Below are positions 31,984 to 42,824 of a stretch of 64,000 bases of DNA, in pieces. The stretch spans positions 186,001 through 250,000 of the forward strand of contig JAFJTR010000026.1 of assembly GCA_022559985.1 (NCBI GenBank), read 5' to 3'. The notes under the pieces were generated by a model. The model did no database searches, was not told the origin of the DNA, and was given only the letters and a program-made list of their open reading frames with translations. Source of the stretch: Parastagonospora avenae f. sp. tritici 18332-5. Lineage: Eukaryota > Ascomycota > Dothideomycetes > Pleosporales > Phaeosphaeriaceae. The translations under genes were made by a program, and so were the position numbers. Positions within the stretch are counted from its first letter, which is position 1; every line of letters begins with the position of its first letter.

Positions 31984-33458
31984 TCACAGCTCAACCTTCT
32001 CCTCCTCAAGCAACTTCTCCCAATCAACATCCTTAATAGGATCCGGCCTAACATCCTTCAGTGCCTCTTCAAACTCATGAGCTTCCTTCGGACTATTCGC
32101 AAACAAGTGATCCTTGACCAATTTCTGCGGCGTCTCACCGAGCCATTGGAACAGCGAAAAGTCCTGGAATTTGTCAGATCGGAAAATTTCCAGGACTTCT
32201 ACGTCCTCGTCGTCGCTGAGGTTTTCAATGAAGTGGCCCATATTTCGGGGCACGATGCCGACGTCGCCGGCTTGGTAGTCGAAGGTACGTGCGGTGCCTT
32301 TGGATGCGAAGATTGTCACGCGCGCGCGCCCTTTGATGAAGTAGGACCATTCGTCGGCGTTCGCTGTGTTCTATTAGTTTCAAGCTTTGTTCGGTCACGT
32401 TACGACGACTTACGGTGCCAGTGCATCTCGCGAAGTGCACCAGGCTTGATGTTGAGATGAGCAGCAGCCACAGTTTTTGAGATAGGGAAGTTGGTAGAGT
32501 CGGTGATGCGGACTTCACCACCAGTCAAATTCAGCGGCTCTTGCGCAAGCATCTTGTGGCTAAACTGAAGCTTGGACTTCTTGTAGCCCTTGGGATGAGG
32601 CAGCTCATCTTCGATAGAACCCGGGGCTGAGCCTTGGAAAATGTACTTCTCGGACTTTGGAATGGCACGGAAGACTTCCGGGTGCACGCGGAAGTTCTCA
32701 GCAAGAACTGACTTTGGCGTGCGTGCGACCCAGTCAGTGAGCAAGAAAGTAGAGTCCTCGGAGAAGTTGCCATCGTCGAAGATGAGGAGGAACTCGGTGC
32801 CATTGGGACTCAAGCCTTGGAGCGAATGTGGGTGTCCAGATGGGAAGTACCAGAGATCGCCCTTCTCAAGATCGTCGACGAAGCTGCCTCCCTCAACGTC
32901 GAGCGCAGTAATGCGAACTTTACCTTCAAGCACGTACGCCCACTCTGCTTCTTTGTGCCAATGAAGCTCACGGATAACGCCTTCATCGAGGCGCATGTTG
33001 ACACCAGCAAGTTCTTTGCTGGTACCAAGCTCACGAATGGTGGTCTCACGGGTCCATCCGCCCTCCTCGATACGGATATGGGAGTCGGCAAAAGACCAGC
33101 GCATGTTGGGAATGGCACCATGGTCGGTGCTGGGGGGTCGAACTAGATCAGGATTTTCTCGCTCTCGTGCCCTGTTGCGTGGACCTAGGACATCAGTTCC
33201 ATCGCCATTTCGCTGCCACCATTGTTAGTTGTTCACACCTCAATGTCACGTCGTGATACTTACGAGAGGCTCTGGTGACAACTTGTAACCCTGGGAATCA
33301 ATCTTTCTGTCCCACTCGTCGTAGTAACCTGGCTTGTACGGATCTTTGACCTTGTGAGGACCAGCATGTTTCCGACCACTTGCTAGTGGCTGTTGCTCCA
33401 ATGGCGCAGCCCATGCGGTGCATACACCAAGCGCGACTAACAACGATGGAAGATGCAT
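31984..33458 (-). CDS. Oxalate decarboxylase (secreted bicupin)
   Basis: Converts oxalate to formate and CO2 using Mn. Three exons on the minus strand, 33264-33458, 32414-33212 and 31984-32363, give 457 residues. The signal peptide is MHLPSLLVALGVCTAWAAP. Both cupin domains keep their metal ligands: domain 1 has ELHWHKEAEWAYVLEG and later FPSGHPHSLQG; domain 2 has EMHWHPNADEWSYFIKG, rebuilt across the second intron, and later RNMGHFIENL. Length and the HWHPNADEW motif fit fungal oxalate decarboxylases. A formate-producing lid glutamate cannot be assigned without alignment, so oxalate oxidase activity is not strictly excluded. The ATG at 33458 is preferred because it starts the signal peptide. 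It is divergent from a DUF1275 gene. Confidence 0.94.
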
Positions 33459-33925
33459 CGTGTGATTCAATTGATATCAATTGAGATGAGAGCAGGACGA
33501 GTCAGTGACTAGTATTTGAAGCAAGCCGCGGAGCTTAAAGACGCGCCGTTTTGAGAGTGCTTGTAACTCCGTGCCGTGATGCCGTGTGCCATGATGACGA
33601 CAACAACAAGCTTTATGACATTCATCGCTTGGCTGAACACTAATCCGTGCTACCCAGCCTCCCATTCCCCGCACGCTCAATATTGTTTTCCCACCCATTA
33701 ATCGACTCGAACGAGTATCTTCCAATTGTTTGAGACAGGTCGTCGTCACAAACATCCGTCGATATCCTGCATCTGCCGCAAAGGCTTACCTGAAGCTTAG
33801 CCAACTGCCCTGTCGATCGCGCGCCACCGTACCGGGCCTGCTGTCGCGTCTCCACCCGCACAGATATCTACAGGCCTCTTCGCGCTGCATCCCTTTCTTG
33901 ACATTCGTCACACATCTCTGCCATC
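33459..33925. promoter_or_regulatory. Divergent promoter, oxalate decarboxylase / DUF1275
   Basis: 467 nt between the two start codons. Two CAATTG palindromes lie just upstream of the oxalate decarboxylase start (about 33468-33485). The DUF1275 side has a pyrimidine-rich leader. Confidence 0.55.
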
Positions 33926-34764
33926 ATGAGTACAGGCGCCACGCGAGGCTCCAACGAGCAAACGCCACTTCTCGGCCGACCGAACGGAAAAAGTTCGGCT
34001 CCCACCAAGCTGAGGAAGCACATGGCGGCAGACGTCAGCAAGAACTGGGCAGACCTCGTACTGCTGTTTTGCTACATTATTACTGGATTGTTGGATAGCT
34101 CGGCTGTTTTCATCTGGGGATCCTTCGTGAGCATGCAGACTGGTTAGTGAAATCGAACACCATGCATAATCATGCTTACGCAGCACTAGGAAACACCGTC
34201 TATCTTGGTCTCGGAGTCATAGCGCCAAACGAAGGTATCCGTTGGATCAAAGCCGCAACATCGATTGCGTCGTTCTGCTTCGGCTCTTTCGTCTTTGCTC
34301 GCTTTCACCGGCACTTTACGCCAAGGAAACGATGGGTACTCATCGCATCCTATACTTTCCAGTTACTCTTCATTGTAGTAGCGGCGCTCATCGTCACTTT
34401 CGACCGTGAGAAGTCTGGCGGTCTCAGCTGGCAGGTTCTGGTGCCCATCGCCGTGGTTGCGTTCCAGTCCAGCGGACAGGCGGTGACATCGAGAGCGCTG
34501 CAGTATGCTGGCTTGACGAGCGTGGTCCTGACGAGCAATTATTGCGACCTGTTCTCCGACGCAGACTTGTTCAAGGTTTCGAATGTGGAGAGGAATAGGC
34601 GAATTGCTGCGCCTGCATTGTTACTCTTAGGTGCCTGTCTTGGTGGCGTATGGGCTCACACCGGCGTCGGCCTGGCTGGCGCTCTGTGGACAGCAGCCGC
34701 ACTGAAAGGCATCGCTGTTATTGCATGGGTGTTTTGGAAAGCAGAAGCGGAAGCGGAAGACTGA
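33926..34764 (+). CDS. DUF1275 (YoaK-family) membrane protein
   Basis: Exons 33926-34142 and 34190-34764 give 263 residues. It matches the DUF1275/YoaK family: WADLVLLFCYIITGLLDSSA, the conserved FVSMQTGNTVYLGLG formed across the splice site, SFCFGSFVFARF, LLFIVVAALIVTF, VVAFQSSGQAVTSRALQYAG and a last span near LLLLGACLGGVWA. About six membrane spans are expected. The family is widespread in fungi and bacteria without an established substrate; a transporter role is usually assumed. It lies head-to-head with the oxalate decarboxylase gene, raising but not proving a link to organic-acid handling. Confidence 0.88.
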
Positions 34765-34805
34765 ACGAGCCTTGGAAAATTATAGCTCGCTTGTGGACGT
34801 CTACC

Positions 34806-36160
34806 ATGGAACGTCCATGGTTGGCGCCACGCCAAAAAGGTAGGTTCAAATCAAGAACACCACGATGCACTTTTGTTAATAACAATATCTTGTCCACCTC
34901 TCAAGATTCTACTCCTGATTGTGCCGTCTTTTCTCCTTTTTCCAAGTCCACCCTCTCAGAACTCCACCCAAGATACAAACCCCCCTCAAAATGCTACCAG
35001 ACAAGTCCTTGCGCTTCACCTCCCCCCATCCCCAAAACCCTCTTCTCCAACAAAATCACCTCCCTCCCAACCCTCCAATCACTCCTCCCCACATCCACCC
35101 TCATAGCCTTCGACACAGAGGGCGTAAAACAGCATTTCGCCGTCCGCCAAATCCCCCACCAGGACATCTCCGAACTCGGCGTCGTCGTCTTCCCTACCGC
35201 CGCCACCCCGCAGTTCACATCCAACCTCACGCAATTCTACGAAGACGCCGACATCGAAGCCTTCACCGTGCGCATGCACCCGCGCCCGCACAGCCCCGCA
35301 GTCGGCCTGATGACCGAAAGACCCGCCCCTGAAGCCGGGCCCAGATCGATAGATTTTCTATCGGGGTTTGAAGGAGATAAGATACTCCTCGGCTTCAACA
35401 TGCACCAAGAATGGCGCTGGATCTCTCGCACCTGCCCCTCCTTCGCCGCGTTATTCACCTCCTGGTGCGACGTCCAAGAAATAGTGCCGCAGCTCGAATC
35501 TCCGCCGGGACTGGCGGGGACGTTGAAAGCGATGGGCATATGGGGCTGGACGAGCACTCATCTGAGGTACGGGGGCGCGGCGGATGCTGTTAAGGTGTTG
35601 GCTGTAGTGTCTGGCTTGATATGCGGTGTGCCGATTGATGAGAATAGGGAGACTAAGGAGGACAACTTGTTGAAATACTGTCATCTCCCTAGATCAGAGT
35701 CGGTGCGGGAGGCGAACGGGAAGATACATTTGTATACATGCCGGATTAGTGCGGCGGATGGAGGGAAGTTGCCGTTGCAAACGCCCGATGGGCTTGTGGG
35801 AATGTTTTCGAAGCATGAGGGGTTGAAGGGTGTTGGGCTTAATTCTTGCACTCAAGTGCTTGCAAGAGGTCCAGTGAAGTGGTGGTGGGTGTTGTTTCGG
35901 ACGCAGGAGGGATTGGAAGAGTTTAGGCGTGATGTCGATGAGTCGATATATGAGGGCACCATGTTAAGTGTTACGATCAATGTCAAGCCAACGCAGTCTA
36001 GCGAGCAGGCGAAGCCGAAAGCATCGATAAAGACGCGTGAAACTCCGCGCGAATTGATTGTTAATGCGTTGTCGCTAGGGTATGTACATTATGTTCGGGT
36101 ACTTTGATGGCCATTACTAACAATTCCAGGACCTTGCAAATGGATACCGATACACTCTAG
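34806..36160 (+). CDS. RNase H-fold (Gfd2/YDR514C-like) protein
   Basis: Exons 34806-36079 and 36130-36160 give 434 residues. The core begins STLIAFDTEGV, an exonuclease-I-like Asp-x-Glu on strand 1, followed by ISELGVVVFP. Then come GFNMHQEWRWI, a WCDVQEIVPQL block with a further acidic pair, and GWTSTHLRYGGAADAVKVLA. This order matches the DEDD-type RNase H-like domain of Gfd2/YDR514C-like fungal proteins. The C-terminal part (LYTCRISAADGG, GVGLNSCTQVLARGP) is unfamiliar. The N-terminal 90 residues are Pro/Ser-rich and the start is uncertain: 34806 is the only in-frame ATG, while a well-placed ATG at 34990 is out of frame. Activity is not shown by sequence. Confidence 0.65.
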
Positions 36161-36193
36161 GGACGCTCACTGATGTGACTCACAACCCAACAT

Positions 36194-38422
36194 CTACACA
36201 ACCAATTCCCCCAACCCAACATCTCCAATCCCTCTCTTCCTCCCCACCTCAAAACTCATCATCGAATGATCCATGAAATACATCAACAACCTCCACTTCC
36301 TGCCCCTCCCCCCTTCATCTCTCCCAAGCTCCCCCTGCACCGGCCCAACCGCAACCCCCACCATCCTCTTATACGGCCCGCTCAAGACCTCATTCTCATC
36401 GCGTTTATTGAACGGCAGGATATACTCGAGTTCAAATCCAAACTCGCCTGACGCTCGCGATTTCGTCAGCGCGAAAATAGCGACGCGCCCGACGGGGCTG
36501 CCGATGATGAAAATGCCCAGTTCGGGCACGTGTGTGGAGAAACACTGGCGGTCGATGGCGTCGAGGGATTGTGTTGCGGGGCCGGGGTAGAGGGGGCAGC
36601 GCATGGTGAGGATGGGATCGGAGGACGAGTTGAAGGGCCGCTGGAGGAAGAATATGTCATCTTTGGTGATTATGAGGGAGGGCTGGCGGGACTTTTGGGG
36701 TGGGGGTTACTATAGGCTTGAGTAGTGAGGGGGGATAACGTACGTTTGAGCAGGGGAATGCCGGATCTATGGTGATTTGGCAATAGGGGATTGGTTGTTC
36801 CATGCCTCGCATTGCGTGCGCGAGTAATGCGCCTGGTGTGCCGCTCGCAAGTAGATTCTGCTGTATCGACGATGTGAAGTGGTTTGGGTTTGGATTAGAG
36901 CCTAGTTGCATGGATGGAAGTGAAGGGCCATTGTAAGCCTGGCTTTCTTCGTCCTGATCTTCGTCTTCGTCTTCGTCTTCGTCTTCGTCTTCGTCTTCGT
37001 CTTCGTCTTCGTCTTCGTCTTCGTCTTCATCTTCACCCTCGCTTGCTTCTTCTTCGTCCTCATGGGAAGACTCAGACTCACTGTCAAAGGACATGGGTAC
37101 GTCTACTGTGTCCTCATCTTCCCCAGAAACTTCTGACGCACTTTCCAACGAGCCATGTGCCGTCGGATTATCCACCAGCCTCTCCCTATCCGATTCTCGG
37201 AATCTATCTTTCAGTCTTCCGAGATCTTGGAAGAAAGGCGCCCGCCGCGCCGACTCTGGAGGTTCCCTCAAAGACTCCACCTCATGAGCCGAACGTTGGT
37301 CCAAAAACATAGCGCCCCAAGAAGCATGCGGATGCGTCGACCAGTTCAGGCATCCACAGCGCCCAAGAGTAGCCCTTGGTGCCGTGTCGGCATGTTTCGT
37401 GCTCGCGCAAAAGCCCATCTGAAAACAACGACTGGCGATGTTCGGATAGCTATACAGGTCCCAGAGCCAGACCTGTCCGGTAATGCACGTGCCGAACAGC
37501 CATCGACCGGAGGGGTCTTCATCATTGTTGTTGAAGGATACAGCTGGGACGTTATGGGCTGCTTTGAGGGTGAAGAAGTTGTTGTGTTTGCGGGGTGATG
37601 GGAAGTCTGCTGGGTCCGCTTCATCTGTCGCAGCGATCGAATCTGATGCGTCTAGGCCGTGTTGTTCGCCTTCCGTGGTTGCGAGCGCGAAGGCCAGTAT
37701 CGTGACCTCGTGTGTGTTGGCACTTATTGCTACGATACGTGCTTCTCGATGGATGGCTAATCCCCATGCGCTAGCGCCGACGTTCTCATGCAGAAGTAAA
37801 GGTATTTGGGGTGGAGCATAATCTACCTCGTCGTCCAAATCCGACCCGGATAGTTCGTTCAAAGCTCTTTGAATCTCCGTGATGCGATATCCGACTACAT
37901 CCCCATCATCGCAGGTTGCAAGCAGAATCTCATCGTTTCCAAGAAAGTCCACAAGCAGGCGAGTGATGGAGTGCGGATCATCTTCGTCGATTCCTGGTCC
38001 AAGGCCTTGGGAAGAAACCGGCGGATGCAGGATCAGAGGCGGCTCTAAAGCGAGGTTTTGGTCCGGGAATTCAGGTTGATAGACGAGTATCTTGTCGTTA
38101 CATGCGATGAAATAGAGATTGTAGAGTTGTGACAATGCAGTCAGTTCGCACCGCCAGCCCTTCATCAACCATCCTCGATCTTCTTTGTAGTTGTGGTAAG
38201 ACTGTTATGAGTCAGCTCTTCGTACAACGAATGCGATCAGTAGTATCCACGATGCTAGACAAGGATCAGAGGTTTGTGCTCGTCTTGCTGCATTGCTATA
38301 GGATGACATGGTTTGGCGAACTCCAGTGATCGCACGGTGATACCCTGCTGCAGGATTAATAGAGATTTGTACGAACTAACCTTTGAAGCACCTGTCTGGA
38401 CACAGCTAATAAATTTGGACAT
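36194..38422 (-). CDS. crt10: CRT10-family WD-repeat protein
   Basis: Resembles yeast Crt10, a protein that affects ribonucleotide reductase gene expression. Four exons on the minus strand, 38381-38422, 38261-38347, 36740-38201 and 36194-36660, give 685 residues. Propeller-like blocks include QLYNLYFIACNDKILVYQP, ITRLLVDFLGNDEILLATCD, HENVGASAWGLAIHREARIV, GRWLFGTCITGQVWLWDL, CLNWSTHPHASWGAMFLDQ and VPELGIFIIGSPVGRVAIFA. A very acidic Asp/Glu insert is encoded by a hexanucleotide repeat. The two 5' exons were found by walking upstream of the in-frame stop before 38201; they keep phase and give MSKFISCVQTGASK and then QGITVRSLEFAKP. The donor after 38261 (gtctag) is atypical, so the 5' end is less certain than the rest. 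Confidence 0.8.
36959..37024. repeat. Hexanucleotide microsatellite in CRT10
   Basis: Eleven perfect cttcgt units on the + strand (acgaag on the coding strand), encoding an alternating Asp-Glu run within the acidic insert of the CRT10-like protein. Unit length is a multiple of three, so copy-number change keeps the frame. Confidence 0.97.
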
Positions 38423-39027
38423 GGTGTAGCCACATGCTTTTCGCGCTCCGCTATCGCCAAGATTCGAGGATACAATGAGTGCCCAGGTGTGGTTGTAGTC
38501 GGGCGGCGTTAGCCTGGTTTCCCCATTGGGAACAACACGTGCTCACAATCGTCCACTCGCGGCTGTGGTCACTAAAGTTTATCGATCCTTGCATGCGATA
38601 ACGTGAAATGCCTCATGTTCTCATGTTACTTGATACAGTGGATCTGACTTGTAAAGCCGTAAAGTTGTATACTAGCGGCGCCGATGGGACCAGACTACAT
38701 TCAGCTCAGCCCTCGGACGTGCGGAGATGACCTGTGAACATGTTCAGCGCATAAAACTCTCCTCCCTCTCGATAATCACATTCACACATGGAACATTATC
38801 TAGAGCTGATATTGGGTTCCACGAAGAAGATGTATTTCCTGTCAACGCGATCATTACAGTGGTCTATTTCAAGATGAGTACACGCTCGATATCTCAAGCC
38901 TGCACACGCTCGCAGGGGGCGCATAACAATGCATCCGAACAATATGTTGAATCGTCTAGAGTCCTAATGGGATATAATACACCCCATACATCGAGCCCGA
39001 TCGTATTTTGGGCAGTCTATACGCCAT
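38423..39027. promoter_or_regulatory. Upstream region of CRT10, downstream of Yhm2
   Basis: About 600 nt. A 105-codon plus frame (38727-39044) opens with ATG but runs into the antisense of the carrier gene and has no domain; not called. No other feature recognised. Confidence 0.5.
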
Positions 39028-40351
39028 TTAGTGCTTTGCGGTGACTTGGTCGCCGGTGAGCTTCTCAACGGCTTCCTTCGCACTGAAAGCTGTTAGTAAG
39101 AACTTCGATGCGAGAGATTGGGACAAACTTACACATCACCGAGCGCAACCATGCAAACCGTCTGCCAAACGCCGAGACCGATTCTAGGAGCAACACCACG
39201 GTAAAGACCCTTAACACCGTTATTGGAGTAGATGTAGTTGAACGCCTTGCCAACAGTCAAGTTCTTGGGGCGGTTCGGGTCGACGGTCTTGGACTGCATC
39301 TCGACACGGATGACCTCGATAGGCTGGTTCCATGCGGACAGACCACCACCGAGCGCGGAAGCGGTGATCTTCTCCATCACGGTAAGCTTCTCGCCGCCCT
39401 CCTTGTTCCTCACTTTGCGAATACCGTTCTCGGCGACACGGGACAGACCGAATCGAGATCCCCAGTTGGTGACCTGGCGCACGGCGACGGCATTGACACC
39501 ACGGTTGATACCGCGGATACCCTCCTTGCGGTAGATGCCCATGAACGTCTCAAGGGTGCCAGGAGGCTTTACACCACTGGCCGCGACCTTGTGCTTTGTA
39601 ATCTCCACGGTCTTCATGCACGTGCAGAAGCCCATGGTGGCATAGGCCTGTGCGAGACCACCGACCATACCTCCCGAGATACCGGCGACGAAGTTGGGAG
39701 CGCCGAACGACTTGGCGTAGAACTCGGCTTCCGAAGCGACGAAGAGGAGGACGGCGCCCTTGGTGGAGGCTTCGATCCAGGCCCATGGAATGAGACCCTG
39801 GTAGACTACGTATTGCACGAATTAGCTTCTGAGCTCGCAGATTTGGTGTTGCAATTGCTGATCGAGCTCATTGTCAGATGCTACCTCGGCTCCTGCGAGC
39901 TCGAGATAAGACATGCTGAGATTGGAGCGGATACAGTAAGCTGATGGGACTGCCAGACTTACACCCAAGCATGCCGCCGCGAGACCAGATACGTCCGATA
40001 GCCCCCGAAAAGCCGTCAGCCCTGTTGGCAGCCATGGTAGTCTTGACGACCTCCAACGGCTATTGAGGGGTCATGTTAGCCGCGTGTTCTCGCTCGTTAA
40101 CATTGTGAATCTGGATGCCGCGTACCTGTCCCAGAGTGGTCACCCTGTGGTGTTCATGTTAGCGCTGTCCTCTGCATTCCTTGGTTTTGTGAAGATGTGT
40201 ACTTACTCGAACATGTTGAGACCAGCACCAACTGAAAGCTACATCAGCAGTCGCACACACAATCCCTCCAATGGCACTCACGCAGCAGATTGCTGAACTT
40301 GACCGGCTTCTTCTCGAGTGTGGGCGGCGCGCCCGCGATAGTAGAACTCAT
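39028..40351 (-). CDS. yhm2: Mitochondrial citrate/2-oxoglutarate carrier Yhm2
   Basis: Inner-membrane carrier that exports citrate in exchange for 2-oxoglutarate, feeding cytosolic NADPH and acetyl-CoA pathways. Six minus-strand exons (40282-40351, 40207-40231, 40126-40144, 39963-40059, 39133-39805, 39028-39082) give 312 residues. Landmarks: PLEVVKTTMAANRADGFSG, YQGLIPWAWIEASTKGAVLL, YATMGFCTCMKTVEITKHK, RQVTNWGSRFGLSR, SAWNQPIEVIRVEMQSK and the VTAKH tail. Carrier signatures P-x-(D/E)-x-x-(K/R) are seen in repeats 1 (PLEVVK) and 3 (PIEVIR); repeat 2 lacks the proline (CMKTVE), a Yhm2 trait. Two tiny exons of 25 and 19 nt lie at the 5' end. The citrate synthase gene lies just upstream in the same direction. 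Confidence 0.96.
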
Positions 40352-41210
40352 TCTCTGGGGATTTCTTGTCGAAGATGCGGGGCCTGACCAAGGCAATAGG
40401 GTGCTCCGTCGCAGCAGATGTGAGTGAGATGTTGGAGAGCAGAAAGGAGGAAACGAAAGAATAAAAGAAGGCTCGAATCAGTGCAAGCTTGCGAGGGCGG
40501 TCACGGCGGTGTCTGAGCGTCGACGGCCAATCTACGATATTTCGGGCATGGTCTTGAACCCTGAAGTTGGGAGCTGTCAACCCGGTAGCTTGGCGGTCTC
40601 CGATGCCGCCTGGCATGTCCCGAACAGCGACTCCTAAACTCTCCGAAGACACCAAGGGACGTCAAGTGCATCAGGATTCAAGGTCCGACCAGAGTGCCAC
40701 CAGAAAAATTTCAAAATCCATGTTTGCATTGCTCATACTCCTTCCTTGGTCCGCCAGTGCATTGAGTTGACGTCTTGTTGAGCTCCGGAGTACAACGAGT
40801 CGTGCTCGGATCCCCATCAGCTCAACGAATGCTGCTCGGCGGCCCGTCGTAATGCGCGCTAGCTTGCCGACCATTCTGCACGTAACGTTCGCTTTCTTCA
40901 CCGCTGTTATTGGTTGATCATGCCCACGTTGCGCCAGGTTCACTTGCGGTGGTCACAGGCAGCCTACTGCACATAAGTTGCGTAAAAAAGAGTTGTGATT
41001 GTTGGTATATCGAACGTTAAGACATGATATTGTAGCAAGTCGGTAGTGCTTTGCACTACAGCAGAGACGTTCAAAAGCTCGATGTTGGCTAACACCAGAC
41101 GCACCCATTTTCCTATCTCTACATTCCCGCTCTAAATGTTACACAAAATCCTTTCATTCCCAAGCCCAAAGCACCGCCCTGCAGACTGTCTCCAAGCATC
41201 ATGGAGAAAT
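40352..41210. promoter_or_regulatory. Yhm2 promoter / citrate synthase 3' region
   Basis: About 860 nt between the citrate synthase stop codon and the Yhm2 start codon. Short minus frames (40278-40655, 40671-40943) lack any recognisable domain. The part next to Yhm2 likely holds its 5' UTR. Confidence 0.5.
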
Positions 41211-42824
41211 CTACAAGGTAGCGCCAACAAGCTTGGCGTATGCCTCGGTGCTGAAGGACTTGGGCCTCTCAATGGGGGCGCCGACAGCACGGTCGATGAT
41301 GAGCTGGGGAAGGACACCGAGCGCACGCGAGACACCGAAGAGGACGGTGTAGTAGTTCTGCTCAGTAAGGCCGTAGTACTGGAGTAGGACACCGGAGTGG
41401 GCATCGACGTTGGGGTATGGGTTCTTGGTCTTTCCGTGCTCAGTGAGGACACCGGGGGCGATCTTGTAGACCTGGCTGACGAGCTTGAACATCGGGTCAT
41501 CGGGCAAGTGCTTCTGGGCAAATTCGCGCTGGGAAACATAGCGGGGGTCGGTCTTGCGGAGGACGGCGTGGCCGTATCCAGGGACGACTTGGCCGGCCTT
41601 GAGGGTAGACCACAGGTAGTCCTTGATGGCCTGGTCGCTGAGGTCGTTGCCAACAGCCTTCTTCATTTTCTGGAGCCAGACAAGAACCTCCTGGTTGGCC
41701 AGTCCGTGGAGAGGACCAGCAAGACCGTTCAGACCAGCAGCGAGGGAGAGGTAAGGCGAGCTGAGAGCACTGCCAACCAAGTGGGTGGTGTGGGCACTGA
41801 CGTTTCCACCCTCGTGGTCGGTGTGGATGGTGAGGTACAGACGCATCAGCTCAACGAAGTCCTTGTTCTCGGAGAAACCGAGCTGGTTGGCCAAGTTGAA
41901 CGAGTAGTCCTTGTCCTTCTGGATGGGTGCGACCTTGCCGTCCTTGTAGACGTTGCGGTAGATCTTCGCGGCGATGGTGGGAAGCTTGGCAATGAGGTCC
42001 ATGGCGTCCTCGAAGGTGTGCTCCCAGTACTCGCTCTTCTTCATGCCCTTGGCGTAGGCCTTGGCGAAGTTGGACTCGTGCTCGAGAGCAGTGACGGCGA
42101 TGGAGAACTGGGCCATTGGGTGGAGGTCGCTCGGGCAGCGGTCGATGAGCTCCTCGACGAACTTGGGGATGTCGGAGCGGGCGGCCCACTCGGCGGACAG
42201 GTCGCGGACCTGCTGCTCGGAGGGAACCTCGCCCGTCAACAGAAGCCAGAAGAGACCTTCTGGGAGAGGCTCCTGACCACCGGGGGCCTTGGGGAGGAGC
42301 TGCTGGCATTCGGGAATCTATGAACATGAGCATTGGCTTCGAACGTCTCGAGAGATGCGACGTACGGTCTTGCCACGGAAACGGATGCCCTCCTCAGAGT
42401 CGAGGACAGAGCCCTATGCACTGTAAGCTGACTGCCGATGTGTGAGTAGCTACAGAGCTGTGCATACCTCCCACACGAGGGACTTGATGCCACGGGCACC
42501 ACCGTAGACCTGGTCGAGGGTGACCTCGCCGATGACCTTGTTGCCGTGCTCCCTACAGATTGATGTCAATGTTTGCTCCAGACACTACAGGCGCAATAGG
42601 CACGTACTTGCGGAGCTTCTTGATCTTCTCGATCTCGCCGGGGAGCTTGTTGGCGAAGGTCTCCTTCAGCGACTACAGGTGGCTCGTTAGCGTAGTTCAG
42701 CGAGATGCGCACTGAAGAGACGAACAGTGGTCTTGCTGGAGTAGAAGCGGAGGCCATTGAAGGCAGTAGTCCGCAGGGGAGCGGCAGCGCGGAAGGCGCC
42801 AGTCAATCGCAGAGCTGAAGCCAT
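41211..42824 (-). CDS. citA: Citrate synthase, mitochondrial
   Basis: Condenses acetyl-CoA and oxaloacetate at the entry of the TCA cycle. Five minus-strand exons, 42726-42824, 42608-42672, 42468-42552, 42366-42413 and 41211-42317, give 467 residues, the normal length. The N-terminus (MASALRLTGAFRAAAPLRTT, Arg-rich, no acids) is a mitochondrial presequence. Catalytic residues sit in HTDHEGGNVSAHTTH (His), GPLHGLANQEV (His) and NPYPNVDAHSG (Asp). The C-terminus AKLVGATL has no peroxisomal targeting tripeptide, so this is the mitochondrial rather than the peroxisomal or glyoxysomal isoform. The 2-methylcitrate synthase paralogue of fungi is similar; the close match to A. nidulans CitA in the presequence-proximal region favours citrate synthase. 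Confidence 0.95.

Noticed and set aside
39108..39944. 278-codon plus frame opposite the Yhm2 carrier
   Set aside because: Antisense shadow of Yhm2 exon 5 plus an intron; no independent similarity.
41397..42323. 308-codon plus frame opposite citrate synthase
   Set aside because: Antisense shadow of the highly conserved exon 5; Val/Leu/Gly-rich composition comes from reversed codon bias.
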